Of a stretch of DNA of 64,000 nucleotides, positions 19,913 through 30,735 are shown in pieces. Below the pieces are notes generated by a model. That model had not been told where the DNA came from. It searched no databases and saw nothing but the letters and a program-made list of their open reading frames with translations. The DNA is from Buttiauxella agrestis ATCC 33320 (GTDB lineage Bacteria; Pseudomonadota; Gammaproteobacteria; Enterobacterales; Enterobacteriaceae): assembly GCF_000735355.1 (NCBI RefSeq), contig NZ_JMPI01000029.1, positions 112,457-176,456 on the forward strand. The letters run 5' to 3'. The first letter of the stretch is position 1. The number at the start of each line of letters is the position of its first letter. The position numbers and the translations under genes are program-made.

Positions 19913-20671
19913 ATGAACTCCAGACAACAAATAATCTTACAAATGGTTATCGATCAAGGCCGCATGAGTGTGGCCTCACTCGCTAAAACAACCGGTGTCT
20001 CAGAAGTAACTATTCGCCAGGATCTTAATCTGCTGGAGAAAAAAAACTATCTGCGCCGTGCTCACGGTTATGCCGTACCGCTGGATAGCGAAGATGTTGA
20101 AACGCGGATGATGAACAATTATTCGCTGAAACGTCAACTTGCGGATTTTGCGGCCACACTGGTTAATGACGGTGAAACCATTTTTATCGAAAACGGTAGC
20201 TGTAACGCCCTTCTGGCACGCGCTTTAGCCGAGCAGAAAAAGATTACGCTGATTACCGTGAGTAGCTACATCGCCCATCTTTTGAAAGATACTGACTGTG
20301 AAGTTGTTTTGCTGGGCGGAATCTACCAGAAGAAAAGCGAAAGCATGGTTGGACCGCTGACGCGCCAGTTTATTCAGCAAGTGCACTTTAGTAAGGCGTT
20401 TATCGGCATCGATGGATTCTTGCCGGAAACCGGGTTTACCAGCCGCGATATGATGCGTGCTGATGTGGTGAATACGGTTCTGGAAAAAGGCAGCGAAACC
20501 ATTGTTCTGACAGACAGTAGTAAGTTTGGAGCTATGCATCCCTACACGCTAGGCCCCATTTCACGCATCAACCGGGTGATTACCGATGATGGTCTTAGCG
20601 AAAACGCTACGCAGCAGATTCAGGACAGCGGCGTACAGGTCAATATCGTTAAACAATTCCCCCTCGAATAA
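19913..20671 (+). CDS. yciT: YciT, DeoR-family transcriptional regulator
   Basis: 252 residues. N-terminal DeoR helix-turn-helix ([35 protein letters not shown]) and a C-terminal sugar-phosphate-sensing domain ([45 protein letters not shown]). ATG 19913 (MNSRQQ) matches the E. coli start; TTG 19904 is less likely. E. coli YciT is linked to osmotic-stress regulation. It is now only 42 bases after ybiW, so it may be partly cotranscribed with the glycyl-radical module, and a sugar-phosphate sensor could regulate that module; this is inference. Confidence 0.92.
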   Translation: MNSRQQIILQMVIDQGRMSVASLAKTTGVSEVTIRQDLNLLEKKNYLRRAHGYAVPLDSEDVETRMMNNYSLKRQLADFAATLVNDGETIFIENGSCNALLARALAEQKKITLITVSSYIAHLLKDTDCEVVLLGGIYQKKSESMVGPLTRQFIQQVHFSKAFIGIDGFLPETGFTSRDMMRADVVNTVLEKGSETIVLTDSSKFGAMHPYTLGPISRINRVITDDGLSENATQQIQDSGVQVNIVKQFPLE

Positions 20672-20681
20672 TGTCATTTAG

Positions 20682-20712
20682 ACTGCCTGCATCGGTTGCG
20701 GGCAGTTCTCTT
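20682..20712 (+). terminator. Terminator after yciT
   Basis: ACTGCC (20682-20687) pairs with GGCAGT (20701-20706), with extra GC pairs inside, followed by TCTCTTAT. Position fits the end of yciT. Confidence 0.55.
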
Positions 20713-20883
20713 ATCAGAATTATCCTGCACACCCTTTAAGATTATTTACCTGTTGTTATTTACTGTAGAAATTAGAATGTTTATTAGCGATATAACAGGA
20801 AGTGATAATCACTGGCGTTATCTTTTAGGTCTTATATCGTCATGCAGTTTCGCGGAGACTTTCTATCAGTTGCCTGAGAACCA

Positions 20884-20891
20884 CTATACTT
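20884..20891 (+). promoter_or_regulatory. Probable sigmaS-type -10 element of osmB
   Basis: CTATACTT is the consensus RpoS -10 form and lies 47 bases before the osmB start, with no good -35, as usual for sigmaS promoters. E. coli osmB is known to be RpoS- and osmotically induced. The region 20713-20883 shows nothing else I can name. Confidence 0.55.
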
Positions 20892-20937
20892 TTAGAGAAA
20901 CTTATTTCCGTGAATCAATAATTCAGGAGAAAGTAAT

Positions 20938-21156
20938 ATGACCTTAAATAACAAAAAAATTGCTGCCGTTGTGCTGGCCTTGACCGTTGCAATGTCCCTT
21001 AGCGCCTGCTCTAACTGGTCCAAACGTGACCGTAACACCGCGATTGGTGCTGGTGCTGGTGCTGTGGGTGGTGCTGTCTTAACTGACGGTAGCGCACTGG
21101 GTACATTAGGTGGTGCCGCAGTGGGTGGTATTATCGGCCATCAGGTGGGTAAATAA
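20938..21156 (+). CDS. osmB: OsmB, osmotically inducible outer-membrane lipoprotein
   Basis: 72 residues, as in E. coli. Lipoprotein signal with lipobox LSAC, then a glycine-zipper region (GAGAGAVGGAVLTDGSALGTLGGAAVGGIIGHQ). Induced by osmotic and stationary-phase stress; exact role unknown. AGGAGA precedes the ATG by 7 bases. Own terminators follow. Confidence 0.94.
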   Translation: MTLNNKKIAAVVLALTVAMSLSACSNWSKRDRNTAIGAGAGAVGGAVLTDGSALGTLGGAAVGGIIGHQVGK

Positions 21157-21171
21157 AGCCTGTTGCCTGTG

Positions 21172-21193
21172 AAAGCGCAAACGCTTTTAATTT
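21172..21193 (+). terminator. Terminator after osmB
   Basis: AAAGCG, CAAA loop, CGCTTT and then TAATTTATT: a short hairpin with a T-rich tail 16 bases past the osmB stop. Confidence 0.55.
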
Positions 21194-21236
21194 ATTATAA
21201 ATAGCTTTGATATTCAGGTCTGACTTTCAGCAGTCA

Positions 21237-21277
21237 TAATAAAAGGCCACGGTATATTTACCGTGGCCTGATTATTT
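21237..21277 (-). terminator. Bidirectional terminator between osmB and yciH
   Basis: GGCCACGGTA and TACCGTGGCC form a 10-bp stem around a short AT loop (21245-21268). On the minus strand it ends with TTTTATTATG after the yciH stop; on the plus strand with TGATTATTTTC. It ends the lapAB-pyrF-yciH transcripts. Confidence 0.75.
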
Positions 21278-21289
21278 TCAGCAACTAAA

Positions 21290-21619
21290 TCAACCGCCTG
21301 CTAATTTTACTTTCATGCCTTTAGCTTCCAACAGCGATTTAATCAGGTCACGTTTATCGCCCTGAATTTCAATAACGCCATCTTTTAAAGAGCCACCACA
21401 ACCGCACTTTTTCTTAAGTTCTGCGGCTAGCAGAGTGAGCGTAGCATCATCAGCATCAATTCCGGTGATAAGACATACTCCCTTGCCTTTACGGCCCGAA
21501 GTCTGGCGCTGAATGCGTACAACCCCATCGCCTTTTTCACGAACCGGTGCCGCCTTAGGTTCGTCAATGCGGCCTGTTTCTGTGGAGTAAACTAAACGGC
21601 TGTTATCGTCTTTCATCAT
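21290..21619 (-). CDS. yciH: YciH, eIF1/SUI1-like translation factor homologue
   Basis: 109 residues. The SUI1 core is clear: [40 protein letters not shown] and the C-terminal [13 protein letters not shown]. Bacterial YciH resembles eukaryotic eIF1 and may affect initiation fidelity or act as a translation inhibitor under stress. Its ATG overlaps the pyrF stop (ATGA), so it is translationally coupled to pyrF. Confidence 0.94.
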   Translation of the reverse strand: MMKDDNSRLVYSTETGRIDEPKAAPVREKGDGVVRIQRQTSGRKGKGVCLITGIDADDATLTLLAAELKKKCGCGGSLKDGVIEIQGDKRDLIKSLLEAKGMKVKLAGG

Positions 21620-22353
21620 GCCCCCTGCTTCAAAGACTGACGGATATCATGCAGCGTCTGAGCTGGATTTGCAGATTGGGTGATCGGGCGTCCAATTACC
21701 ATAAAATCGACACCTACACTTTGCGCCTGCTGTGGCGTCATGATGCGGCGCTGATCGCCTGCGTCACTTCCAGCCGGACGAATACCCGGAGTAATCAGTT
21801 TAAATGCCTGCCCCAGTTCACTTTTGAAACGCGCAGCTTCATGTGCAGAACAAACCACGCCATCTAATCCGCAATTCTGTGTTAAGCGTGCCAGACGCTC
21901 AGCATATTCCGCAGGCGTCGAGGTAATGCCGAGATCCGCCAGATCGCTTGCTTCCATGCTGGTCAGAACGGTCACAGCAATTAGAAGTGGTGCATCTTTG
22001 CCAAAGGGCTGCAATGCTTCTCGCGCAGCACTCATCATGCGCGCCCCGCCGCTTGCATGAACATTCACCATCCACACGCCAAGATCTGCCGCTGCCGCAA
22101 CCGCGTGAGCCGTTGTGTTTGGGATATCGTGAAATTTCAAATCGAGAAAGACGTCGAAACCACGCTGCTGGATATCACGCACCAGTTGTGGCCCAAACAG
22201 AGTGAACATCTCTTTGCCGACTTTCAGACGACAGTCGCGCGGATCGATACGGTCAATGAAAGCTAAGGCTTTATCGCGATTATCGTAATCAAGTGCAACA
22301 ACAATTGGGGAGTCGGTGGCAACACGGGAGGAGGAGGATGCAGTTGAATTCAT
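21616..22353 (-). CDS. pyrF: PyrF, orotidine-5'-phosphate decarboxylase
   Basis: 245 residues, the E. coli length, when started at ATG 22353 ([16 protein letters not shown]). A longer frame reaches 22464 but the extra 37 residues have no family counterpart, while AAGG sits upstream of 22353. The catalytic [10 protein letters not shown] motif (Lys-x-x-Asp) and the phosphate loop PGIRP...MVIGRPIT are intact. Last step of UMP synthesis. Downstream of lapAB with a 205-base gap, upstream of yciH. Confidence 0.96.
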   Translation of the reverse strand: MNSTASSSSRVATDSPIVVALDYDNRDKALAFIDRIDPRDCRLKVGKEMFTLFGPQLVRDIQQRGFDVFLDLKFHDIPNTTAHAVAAAADLGVWMVNVHASGGARMMSAAREALQPFGKDAPLLIAVTVLTSMEASDLADLGITSTPAEYAERLARLTQNCGLDGVVCSAHEAARFKSELGQAFKLITPGIRPAGSDAGDQRRIMTPQQAQSVGVDFMVIGRPITQSANPAQTLHDIRQSLKQGA

Positions 22354-22492
22354 GGCTAAACCTTCTGACTGTTGGGCACCAGCACGGCGCAAGAGATAAA
22401 CGGCAAGCATTCTACTCGCGGCGGGAAGAAAATTACAGTTGCCATTGCACTCTGCAAGACACAAACGACTCGGTGCTGAGGTTTAGTTCCTG

Positions 22493-22509
22493 ATACTAAC
22501 CATTAGTAT
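22493..22509. repeat. Perfect inverted repeat between lapB and pyrF
   Basis: ATACTAA, CCA, TTAGTAT: 7-bp arms with a 3-base centre, 140 bases upstream of pyrF on its promoter side. Could be an operator or a small RNA hairpin; no regulator is identifiable. Confidence 0.35.
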
Positions 22510-22558
22510 GTTGTAACTAAAGTGCGCGTTTTTTTTATAACGCTACGCCTTCTATGCG

Positions 22559-23728
22559 TTATTGCCCGTCCAAACCGCGGATCGGTTTAATGGTCGACCA
22601 TGCCCGGCAAGATGGACAATGCCAGTACATCGTGAAAGCGGTAAATCCACACTTCTGGCAACGATAACGTGGCTTGGTGCGCACTTGCTCACCCACCATG
22701 TTTCGCAACACCATCAGGCTTTCCTTCGCACGCCCTTCTTCCGCTTCCTGTAAGTGATAATCCATCAAACGATGGAACACACGCATGGTTGGGTGGCGCT
22801 GGAGCTGGCGGTTGATATATATTTGAGCGACTTCAGACCCTTCTTTGTGCTCAAGGATCTCTGCGAGCATCAGTTCTGCCCCTGCGCCGGTATTCTCTTC
22901 AACACAGCGTTTTAAGAAGGCTTCCCACTCTTGTGGCTTATCGAGTTGTTGATAGCAAGTCTGGAGCATCTCCAACGTTTCACTGACTAACTCACTATCT
23001 TGATTGATGACGCGTTGTAATGACTCAACCGCTTTTGCATATTCATTTCGAGCCATGAAGATACGGCCCATCATAATAGAAACTCGCGCACAGTTTTTAT
23101 CGGCCGCTGCCCCTTTTTTCAGCAGTGACATGGCGCGGTCGAGATCGTCGCTCCCCATCAACTGCAAGGCTTGTTCACAATAGAAGTGAGCGATTTCAGT
23201 ACGCTGTTTATCTTTACCCAGTTTCACCAGACGCTCGGCAACATCAATAGCCTTTTGCCAGTCGCTGGTCGCCTGATGAATCAGTAATAATTGCTGCAAG
23301 GCACCAATACGGAAATCTGTTTCATCGATCAGTTGCCCGAACATATCCTCTGCACGGTCATACAAACCGGCGGCCATGTAGTCACGACCCAATTGCTGAA
23401 CCGCAAGCAGGCGCTGCTCGTAGGTTAGCGAGGCGCTTTCCATTAATGACTGATGGATTCGGATGGCGCGATCGACTTCACCGCGGGAACGGAACAAGTT
23501 ACCCAGCGTGAGGTGAGCCTCAACGGTACTGGTGTCCTCTTTAAGCATATCGAGGAATAAATCTACGGCTTTATCTTGCTGGTTAGACAGCAAAAAGTTA
23601 ACCCCCGCCACGTAATCACGCGACAGGCGGTTGGCTTCTTGTTGCTTGTCTTGATGCGCGCTTCTGCGGCCCATATACCAGCCGTAGAAGGCGGCAACAG
23701 GCAACAGCAGAAACAACAATTCCAACAT
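22559..23728 (-). CDS. lapB: LapB (YciM), LPS-synthesis regulator with TPR and rubredoxin-like domains
   Basis: 389 residues, as in E. coli. N-terminal membrane anchor (MLELLFLLLPVAAFYGWYMG), a series of TPR repeats (~35-350), and a C-terminal metal-binding rubredoxin-like knuckle CQKCGF...CPSCRAW. LapB binds FtsH and promotes LpxC degradation, keeping LPS and phospholipid synthesis in balance. Starts 6 bases after the lapA stop. Confidence 0.96.
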   Translation of the reverse strand: MLELLFLLLPVAAFYGWYMGRRSAHQDKQQEANRLSRDYVAGVNFLLSNQQDKAVDLFLDMLKEDTSTVEAHLTLGNLFRSRGEVDRAIRIHQSLMESASLTYEQRLLAVQQLGRDYMAAGLYDRAEDMFGQLIDETDFRIGALQQLLLIHQATSDWQKAIDVAERLVKLGKDKQRTEIAHFYCEQALQLMGSDDLDRAMSLLKKGAAADKNCARVSIMMGRIFMARNEYAKAVESLQRVINQDSELVSETLEMLQTCYQQLDKPQEWEAFLKRCVEENTGAGAELMLAEILEHKEGSEVAQIYINRQLQRHPTMRVFHRLMDYHLQEAEEGRAKESLMVLRNMVGEQVRTKPRYRCQKCGFTAFTMYWHCPSCRAWSTIKPIRGLDGQ

Positions 23729-23734
23729 GGCAGG

Positions 23735-24040
23735 TTATTCCTTCACAGCCGGTGCAACCACTGTGGTGGTGTCAGAACCCGTGGTGATTTGCTGTTCCAG
23801 GCGTTTGATCTTGCGATCGGCGCGGGCAAGGGAAACTCGCAAACGCAGCCAGAACAGACCACAAATCATCCAACCCAATAAAAAACCCGCAGCAAAAAGA
23901 GTCGCCAGCAAGGTGGAGACGCGATACTCGCCTTGTGCCAACAGATAATTGAAGTGTACAACCTGATCGTTTTGCGCGCCCAGAGTGACAGAAATCACAA
24001 AAATCGCTAGCACCAGTAAGAAAATGAATAAATATTTCAC
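23735..24040 (-). CDS. lapA: LapA (YciS), inner-membrane partner of LapB
   Basis: About 101 residues starting at a GTG (24040) that gives the E. coli-like N-terminus KYLFIFLLVLAIFVISVTLGAQND; GGGAAG is 5-6 bases upstream. An ATG 15 bases further upstream lacks a ribosome site. Two membrane helices (~2-20 and ~42-65) are followed by a coiled-coil stretch (LRVSLARADRKIKRLEQQI), the DUF1049 layout. Works with LapB in LPS assembly. Confidence 0.9.
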   Translation of the reverse strand: MKYLFIFLLVLAIFVISVTLGAQNDQVVHFNYLLAQGEYRVSTLLATLFAAGFLLGWMICGLFWLRLRVSLARADRKIKRLEQQITTGSDTTTVVAPAVKE

Positions 24041-24180
24041 ATTACTTCCCGTCATGTGGTCTTACGCGACTAAATTATGCCCTAATGCATTTCCAACGGT
24101 ATAAACTACCATTTCCCGGTGTTCCGGGGAATCCATTAGCGACGTCCAATTCATAAGAAATGGGGATTAAATCAAGATTC

Positions 24181-24945
24181 TCAAGGTTCGCCGTCTCGTT
24201 CGGCTATTTCCTCATCTTCTTGCCTTGGTGGCGATAGTGGACCGCATAACTTTTGCGCAAGCCAGGTTGCCAGGGTAATTAATATCCAGGAGATTAATGT
24301 TGCGACTACCAAATCTCGCGGCCAGTGCATACCGAGCACTAACCGACTCCCCATCACCCCGACTGCCCACACCAGCAACAAAGCAATAGTCCACGTTCTC
24401 CTGCGCGGCCACAACAGGCCAACGCCCAGTAATGCCCAACTTGCGGCAAACATTGTGTGCCCGGAAGGGAAAGCAAATCCGGTCTCTTTTTGCCAGTGTT
24501 TACGTAGCCAACCAGGCACTTCCGCCTGAGACTCGAGCTGACTTTTAACCAGTTCGCTACGTTGCTTACGCTTTAAATTGTAGAACTCATCTGTTGGAAT
24601 ATGTTGTGTTTTTTCAAGCCATACCACAAAAGGACGAGGTTCTTGAACTTTGTCTTTGATGACGGATTTCACGCCTTGCCCAACAAGAATAGCCGCACCA
24701 AGGATGGCAAATAGCATGACTGCCGCTTTTAGGCGGAACCTCAGGCACCATAAAAACCAGGCGCATAAGCAAACATGAGTAATGATGCCCCACGGTTGCG
24801 TGACGGTTTCTGTCATCCAATACATCATTTTAAGCCAGGCGCCTTGCGCACCAGGAACCCACTGCCAACCTGAAATCCATACCGCTAGCGGCATGATTAA
24901 TAGTATTCCGGCTCCAATTGTCGTTCGCTTCGCTATTGCCCTCAT
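24181..24945 (-). CDS. pgpB: PgpB, phosphatidylglycerophosphatase B / undecaprenyl-PP phosphatase
   Basis: 254 residues. Complete PAP2 phosphatase motifs: KDKVQEPRP, PSGHTMFAAS and SRLVLGMHWPRDLV. Six membrane segments. Dephosphorylates PGP, PA, LPA and undecaprenyl pyrophosphate. ATG 24945 is preferred over the adjacent GTG because AAGGAAAA is correctly spaced. Upstream of lapA in the same direction, 140 bases apart. Confidence 0.95.
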   Translation of the reverse strand: MRAIAKRTTIGAGILLIMPLAVWISGWQWVPGAQGAWLKMMYWMTETVTQPWGIITHVCLCAWFLWCLRFRLKAAVMLFAILGAAILVGQGVKSVIKDKVQEPRPFVVWLEKTQHIPTDEFYNLKRKQRSELVKSQLESQAEVPGWLRKHWQKETGFAFPSGHTMFAASWALLGVGLLWPRRRTWTIALLLVWAVGVMGSRLVLGMHWPRDLVVATLISWILITLATWLAQKLCGPLSPPRQEDEEIAERDGEP

Positions 24946-25168
24946 CACTTTTCCTTATGCAATTTGAGCATTAAGAATACCCGATAAAGCGCACCGATGG
25001 GAAAACGTGGCGTGACTTTAAGCGTAAAAATAGGAGTGCGCCCAGTCAATTAGGCGAAGTGCCCGGCGTTGTGGCAAAATAGCCAATAGGAATTTAACAA
25101 GCCAGAAAGCTGGCAGGTATCACGCGAGTCAATACTTCGTGAGCCAATAAGAGTACCTGGAGAATCAC

Positions 25169-25762
25169 ATGCAGCTTAAACGTGTGGCAGAAGCCAAACT
25201 GCCTACCCCATGGGGCGATTTCCTGATGGTGGGTTTTGAAGAACTGGCAACCGGGCAAGATCACGTTGCACTGGTTTTTGGTGACATTACTGGAAATGAT
25301 TCTGTTCTGGCGCGTGTACATTCAGAGTGTCTGACGGGCGACGCCCTTTTCAGCCTGCGCTGCGACTGTGGTTTCCAGCTTGAAGCAGCTCTGGCTCAAA
25401 TTGCTGAACAAGGTCGCGGTGTGTTGCTGTATCACCGCCAGGAAGGACGCAACATTGGCCTACTGAATAAAATTCGCGCCTACGCGTTGCAGGATAAAGG
25501 CTACGACACCGTTGAAGCGAACCACCAACTCGGTTTTGCTGCCGATGAACGCGACTTCACGCTGTGCGCAGACATGTTTAAATTATTGGGTATCGATGCG
25601 GTACGCTTGCTGACCAACAACCCGCGCAAGGTTGAGATTCTTTCTGAGGCAGGAATTAACATCACTGAGCGAGTGCCACTTATTGTGGGTCGCAACCCGA
25701 AGAACGCGCATTATCTGGATACCAAAGCGGCCAAAATGGGTCATTTACTGTCCAAAGAATAA
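25169..25762 (+). CDS. ribA: RibA, GTP cyclohydrolase II
   Basis: 197 residues. Zinc ligands in [20 protein letters not shown] (Cys ~54, 65, 67) and catalytic/GTP-binding region [22 protein letters not shown] are conserved. First committed step of riboflavin synthesis from GTP. GGAG precedes the ATG by 7 bases. No FMN riboswitch is evident in the ~220 bases between pgpB and ribA. Confidence 0.96.
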   Translation: MQLKRVAEAKLPTPWGDFLMVGFEELATGQDHVALVFGDITGNDSVLARVHSECLTGDALFSLRCDCGFQLEAALAQIAEQGRGVLLYHRQEGRNIGLLNKIRAYALQDKGYDTVEANHQLGFAADERDFTLCADMFKLLGIDAVRLLTNNPRKVEILSEAGINITERVPLIVGRNPKNAHYLDTKAAKMGHLLSKE

Positions 25763-25768
25763 GCTGTT

Positions 25769-25797
25769 TTCTCCCCCATCGCTGGGGGAGAATTTCT
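25769..25797 (+). terminator. Terminator between ribA and acnA
   Basis: TTCTCCCCC and GGGGGAGAA form a perfect 9-bp stem around ATCGCT, then TTTCT. It serves ribA and, read the other way, the end of acnA. Confidence 0.7.
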
Positions 25798-25798
25798 A

Positions 25799-28474
25799 CT
25801 ACTTCAGCATGTTACGAATCACGTAATGCAAAATCCCATCATTTTTGAAGTACGTCAGTTCATTACTGGTATCAATTCGGCAGCGACACTCAATCACCTC
25901 TTTTCTACCATCGGCAAAGGTTAATGACACCGGCACCGTAGTCCCGGGCACCAGTTCGTTCAGGCCAGTGATATCGATAAACTCCTCGCCCGTCAGCCCC
26001 AACGTTTTACGCGTCACGCCCTGCGGAAACTCCAGCGGAAGAATCCCCATACCAATCAGGTTGGAACGGTGAATTCGCTCGAAGGACTCGGCAATAACGA
26101 CCCGCACACCCAGTAATCGCGGCCCTTTTGCCGCCCAGTCACGGCTAGAACCGGAGCCATATTCTTTACCGGCAAACACGGCAAGCGGGATCCCTTTATC
26201 GCGGTATTTCATTGCCGCATCATAAATCGAGACAACCTCATCGCCCGGTAACAATCGCGTCATGCCCCCTTCAACTCCCGGCACCATTTCATTGCGAATG
26301 CGAATATTGGCAAACGTGCCGCGCATCATCACTTCATGGTTGCCGCGTCGTGAGCCATAAGAGTTAAAATCTTTACGCTCAACGCCATGGTTTTGCAGAT
26401 AGCGCCCAGCCGGACTGTCTGGCTTGATGCTACCGGCAGGTGAAATATGGTCTGTGGTCACCGAGTCGCCGAGGATCGCCAAAACGCGCGCACCATGAAT
26501 CTCCGGTACGGGTTTTGGTGTGGCTTCCATATCATCAAAGAATGGCGACAGGCGAATGTAGGTAGAATCGCTTTGCCAGCCGTAAGTATTTGAACGGTCC
26601 ACCTCGATGCTTTGCCATTCAGGTGTCCCCAGGAAGACTTCGGCATATTCTTTGTGGAACATTTCCGTTGTCACCTGTGCGACCGCACGAGCTATTTCCT
26701 GGCTGGTCGGCCAAATATCTTTGAGATAAACCGGCTCGCCTTTGAGGTCATGACCAAGTGGGTCGGTGGTCAGATTAATATTCATGTTCCCAGCCAGAGC
26801 ATAAGCCACCACCAGTGGAGGGGATGCGAGCCAGTTGGTTTTCACCAATGGATGAATTCGCCCTTCAAAGTTACGGTTCCCCGAAAGCACGGCCCCCACG
26901 GTCAAATCGCCCTTCTTGATTGCTTGTTCAATAGGGTCCGGTAATGGGCCAGAGTTCCCGATGCACGTGGTACAACCGTATCCCACCAGATTAAAACCTA
27001 ATTCATCGAGATAAGGTGTCAATCGGGCCTTCGCCAGGTAATCCGAAACCACTTTTGAGCCAGGCGCCAGCGACGCTTTTACCCAAGGCTGGCGTTTTAA
27101 ACCTAAAGTCACCGCTTTCTTAGCCAGCAACCCTGCAGCCATCAGAACACTGGGGTTTGAGGTGTTAGTGCAAGAAGTAATCGCAGAAATGACCACCGCG
27201 CCATCAGGCAACTGGTATTCGCGCCCACCCATGGTGTAATTCACCGGCGCACGGTCTTTGTGAGAGGAGTTGAGTTCGAGTTCATTGCTGGCGTTGAACG
27301 CTTTCGGGACATCGCCCAGCGCAACGCGATCCTGCGGACGTTTTGGCCCCGCCAGGCTTGCTTCAACTTCATTCATATCCAGCGCCAGAGTGCTGGTAAA
27401 TACCGGTTCATCGCCGGTATTTCGCCACATGCCCTGGGCTTTGGAATACGCCTCAACCAATGCTATCTGCTCTTCGCTGCGTCCACTCAGACGCATATAA
27501 TCCAGCGTCACAGCGTCAATCGGGAAGAAACCGCAGGTGGCACCATATTCAGGAGCCATGTTGGCAATTGTTGCGCGATCGGCCAGGGGTAAAGTGTCCA
27601 GCCCGTCGCCGTAGAATTCAACGAACTTGCCCACAACGCCGTGTTTGCGTAGCATTTGCGTAACGGTCAAAACCAGGTCTGTCGCGGTAATGCCTTCGCG
27701 CAATTTACCGTCAAGTTTAAAGCCGACCACATCCGGAATAAGCATTGAAACCGGCTGGCCGAGCATGGCCGCTTCGGCTTCAATCCCCCCTACGCCCCAG
27801 CCCAAAACTCCGAGACCGTTGATCATGGTGGTATGGGAGTCAGTCCCCACCAGCGTGTCAGGATAAGCCACCAGCTCATCCCCCTGCATTTCACTCCACA
27901 CGGCTTTACCGAGATATTCCAGGTTAACCTGGTGACAAATACCGGTTCCCGGTGGCACAACGCTGAAGCGACTGAAAGCTTGCTGCCCCCAACGCAGGAA
28001 GACATAGCGCTCATGGTTGCGCTCCATTTCGAGGCGCACGTTCTCCTCAAATGCATCATCGTCGCCAAAGTGATCGACAGTCACCGAGTGGTCAATGACC
28101 AGGTCCACAGGGGAAAGCGGGTTAACTTTGGCCACATCGCCACCGAGGCGTTTAACCGCTTCACGCATGGCGGCTAAGTCAACCACCGCCGGGACACCGG
28201 TGAAATCTTGCATCAGTACGCGAGCTGGGCGATAAGCAATTTCACGGTCCGCGTGAGCGTCTTTCAGCCAGGCGGCCAGCGCGTGAATGTCATCTTGAGT
28301 GACAGAATCTTCATCCTGCCAGCGCAGCAGGTTTTCGAGCAAAACTTTTAACGACTTGGGTAACCGGGTGATATCCCCAAGTTCTTTTGCGGCCAGCGGC
28401 AAGCTGTAATAGTGATAGGTTTTATTCAGCGCCTGTAAAGTGTCCTTACTGGCTTCTCGTAGGGTTAACGACAT
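25799..28474 (-). CDS. acnA: AcnA, aconitate hydratase A
   Basis: 891 residues, as in E. coli. The 4Fe-4S ligands are visible in [14 protein letters not shown] (Cys ~435) and [11 protein letters not shown] (Cys ~501, ~504). The swivel domain carries the [12 protein letters not shown] and [14 protein letters not shown] motifs. Interconverts citrate and isocitrate; AcnA is the stress- and stationary-phase isozyme in E. coli. Monocistronic, with ~180 bases of upstream sequence before the next small gene. Confidence 0.97.
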   Translation of the reverse strand: MSLTLREASKDTLQALNKTYHYYSLPLAAKELGDITRLPKSLKVLLENLLRWQDEDSVTQDDIHALAAWLKDAHADREIAYRPARVLMQDFTGVPAVVDLAAMREAVKRLGGDVAKVNPLSPVDLVIDHSVTVDHFGDDDAFEENVRLEMERNHERYVFLRWGQQAFSRFSVVPPGTGICHQVNLEYLGKAVWSEMQGDELVAYPDTLVGTDSHTTMINGLGVLGWGVGGIEAEAAMLGQPVSMLIPDVVGFKLDGKLREGITATDLVLTVTQMLRKHGVVGKFVEFYGDGLDTLPLADRATIANMAPEYGATCGFFPIDAVTLDYMRLSGRSEEQIALVEAYSKAQGMWRNTGDEPVFTSTLALDMNEVEASLAGPKRPQDRVALGDVPKAFNASNELELNSSHKDRAPVNYTMGGREYQLPDGAVVISAITSCTNTSNPSVLMAAGLLAKKAVTLGLKRQPWVKASLAPGSKVVSDYLAKARLTPYLDELGFNLVGYGCTTCIGNSGPLPDPIEQAIKKGDLTVGAVLSGNRNFEGRIHPLVKTNWLASPPLVVAYALAGNMNINLTTDPLGHDLKGEPVYLKDIWPTSQEIARAVAQVTTEMFHKEYAEVFLGTPEWQSIEVDRSNTYGWQSDSTYIRLSPFFDDMEATPKPVPEIHGARVLAILGDSVTTDHISPAGSIKPDSPAGRYLQNHGVERKDFNSYGSRRGNHEVMMRGTFANIRIRNEMVPGVEGGMTRLLPGDEVVSIYDAAMKYRDKGIPLAVFAGKEYGSGSSRDWAAKGPRLLGVRVVIAESFERIHRSNLIGMGILPLEFPQGVTRKTLGLTGEEFIDITGLNELVPGTTVPVSLTFADGRKEVIECRCRIDTSNELTYFKNDGILHYVIRNMLK

Positions 28475-28657
28475 AGCTCCTCCATAAATTTCTTAGGATA
28501 GCGGTATCCCGGATGAAGATCAGGGACAGTATTAAAGATAACACAAAGATGTCGTAACGATTTGATAACAACCCAAATTGATAAATCGAGAAGTGTAAAG
28601 GGAAAGGAGGAGTGAATCAGCGCCCCGGCAGAGAACCAGGGCACAATCAAGAAAGTG

Positions 28658-28756
28658 TTACTGAGTCAGCATCCAAACCATTTGCGCCCAAAAGGCTAAC
28701 GAAACAGTAAATGCGGTAAACCATGACCAGTACTTGACGCTACAGTGAGTATTCAT
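28658..28756 (-). CDS. ymiC: YmiC-like small membrane protein
   Basis: 32 residues, with aromatic and hydrophobic composition: VKYWSWFTAFTVSLAFWAQM and a short tail ending MLTQ. It aligns with the E. coli small protein YmiC (31 residues, KYWSW...FWAE pattern) found in the same acnA-cysB interval. A single membrane helix is likely. Function unknown. Start chosen as the only ATG that gives this similarity. Confidence 0.7.
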   Translation of the reverse strand: MNTHCSVKYWSWFTAFTVSLAFWAQMVWMLTQ

Positions 28757-28917
28757 AAGCCGCTCTCTTTATTTTAGTAAACACTGTGACTGAATAATTA
28801 ATCAGTCGATTTGAATATTGCTGTGTGTAGTGATTACTTAAAGAGTGTGCTCTTAATCACGCTTAATTATAAAGTGTGACTGACAGCAAGTTAAATAAAG
28901 GTAAATGAGAATTATAT

Positions 28918-29088
28918 TTATTGTTTAATATGTTCGTCTGTTGAAAACAGATCGATAAAGTCTTTTTGTTGTTGCGTCAGTTGCCATGACTCAGGCACCT
29001 GAACTTTTCCAGGTTTCGCTTCTTGTTGTGGTTTGTCATCTTTCTGACGCACCGTTTTCTGTGCTTGTGTTTGAGCAAAGGAAGTCAT
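28918..29088 (-). CDS. yciX: YciX-like small protein
   Basis: 56 residues starting MTSFAQTQAQKTVRQKDDK; hydrophilic, with the conserved-looking tail VPESWQLTQQQKDFIDLFSTD. It lies 2 bases after the ymiA stop, so it is translationally linked. Similar small proteins occur at this place in E. coli (yciX). No function known. The start at 29088 is chosen over an in-frame TTG 12 bases upstream. Confidence 0.65.
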   Translation of the reverse strand: MTSFAQTQAQKTVRQKDDKPQQEAKPGKVQVPESWQLTQQQKDFIDLFSTDEHIKQ

Positions 29089-29090
29089 TG

Positions 29091-29231
29091 TTACCCCCAA
29101 AAATGCCAGGCTGCCACTGCAACGACAAGCCAGAACAGACCTGATACCAAAAACACCGCCATCCAGGCTTTACGTTTTAGCCCTGTTTCCCTCTGCGGTT
29201 CTTCACTTCCTGAAGGCATTGCTAACCTCAT
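29091..29231 (-). CDS. ymiA: YmiA-like small membrane protein
   Basis: 46 residues, the E. coli YmiA length, starting MRLAMPSGSEEPQRE with the following KRKAWMAVFLVSGLFWLVV transmembrane helix. Same location upstream of yciX in E. coli. One membrane segment with N-in polar tail is expected. Function unknown. Confidence 0.8.
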   Translation of the reverse strand: MRLAMPSGSEEPQRETGLKRKAWMAVFLVSGLFWLVVAVAAWHFWG

Positions 29232-29532
29232 ACAATCGGCACCACTTATCATAAAATCTTAAACAATCGGTATAATTAATCGCCTGATGGGATTAATCCT
29301 AAAGAAACTCTAGTACAAAAGCCAGCGAAATTGCTTCCCGAATGCAGGAAAAGATTTAATCTTTTGACCTGAAATAAATAATTGAAACAATAAATTTGCA
29401 GGGTAGTTAATTATTATCTACGTTTGTCTCTTAATTGAGACAGATTAACCACTTAAAAAGTATGGGTAATAAAGATTTGAGGGATATTTAAAACTGGAAG
29501 GGATGAATCATATTCTTTAATGCAAAGAGAAG
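29232..29532. other. Intergenic region between ymiA and the cysB terminator
   Basis: About 300 AT-rich bases with no convincing gene. It must contain the ymiA-yciX promoter. One inverted repeat, TGTCTC-N6-GAGACA (29425-29442), is visible and could be an operator; nothing else was identified. Confidence 0.4.
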
Positions 29533-29561
29533 AGGTATCTTTCCTGGGAGAAAAGATACCT
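29533..29561 (-). terminator. cysB terminator
   Basis: AGGTATCTTT and AAAGATACCT pair across a 9-base loop; on the minus strand the stem is followed by CTTCTCTTT. It lies just past the cysB stop. Confidence 0.75.
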
Positions 29562-29568
29562 TCAGATA

Positions 29569-30618
<1,050 letters not shown>

Positions 30619-30690
30619 TTACTATATCACTTATACTATCTATGTATAGTTAGAAAGAAAAAATAATAATCAGGTTATATAAAAGGATAT

Positions 30691-30720
30691 AAAAAAGCCG
30701 GAGCATCGGCCCCGGCTTTT
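30691..30720 (-). terminator. topA terminator
   Basis: AAAAGCCGG (30693-30701) pairs with CCGGCTTTT (30712-30720); read on the minus strand the stem ends in a T6 run. It lies 16 bases past the topA stop. Confidence 0.85.
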
Positions 30721-30735
30721 GCGTCTGAAGGCTAG

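Noticed and set aside
22354..22464. Longer pyrF start adding 37 residues
   Set aside because: Not in the family; ATG 22353 has a ribosome site and gives 245 residues.
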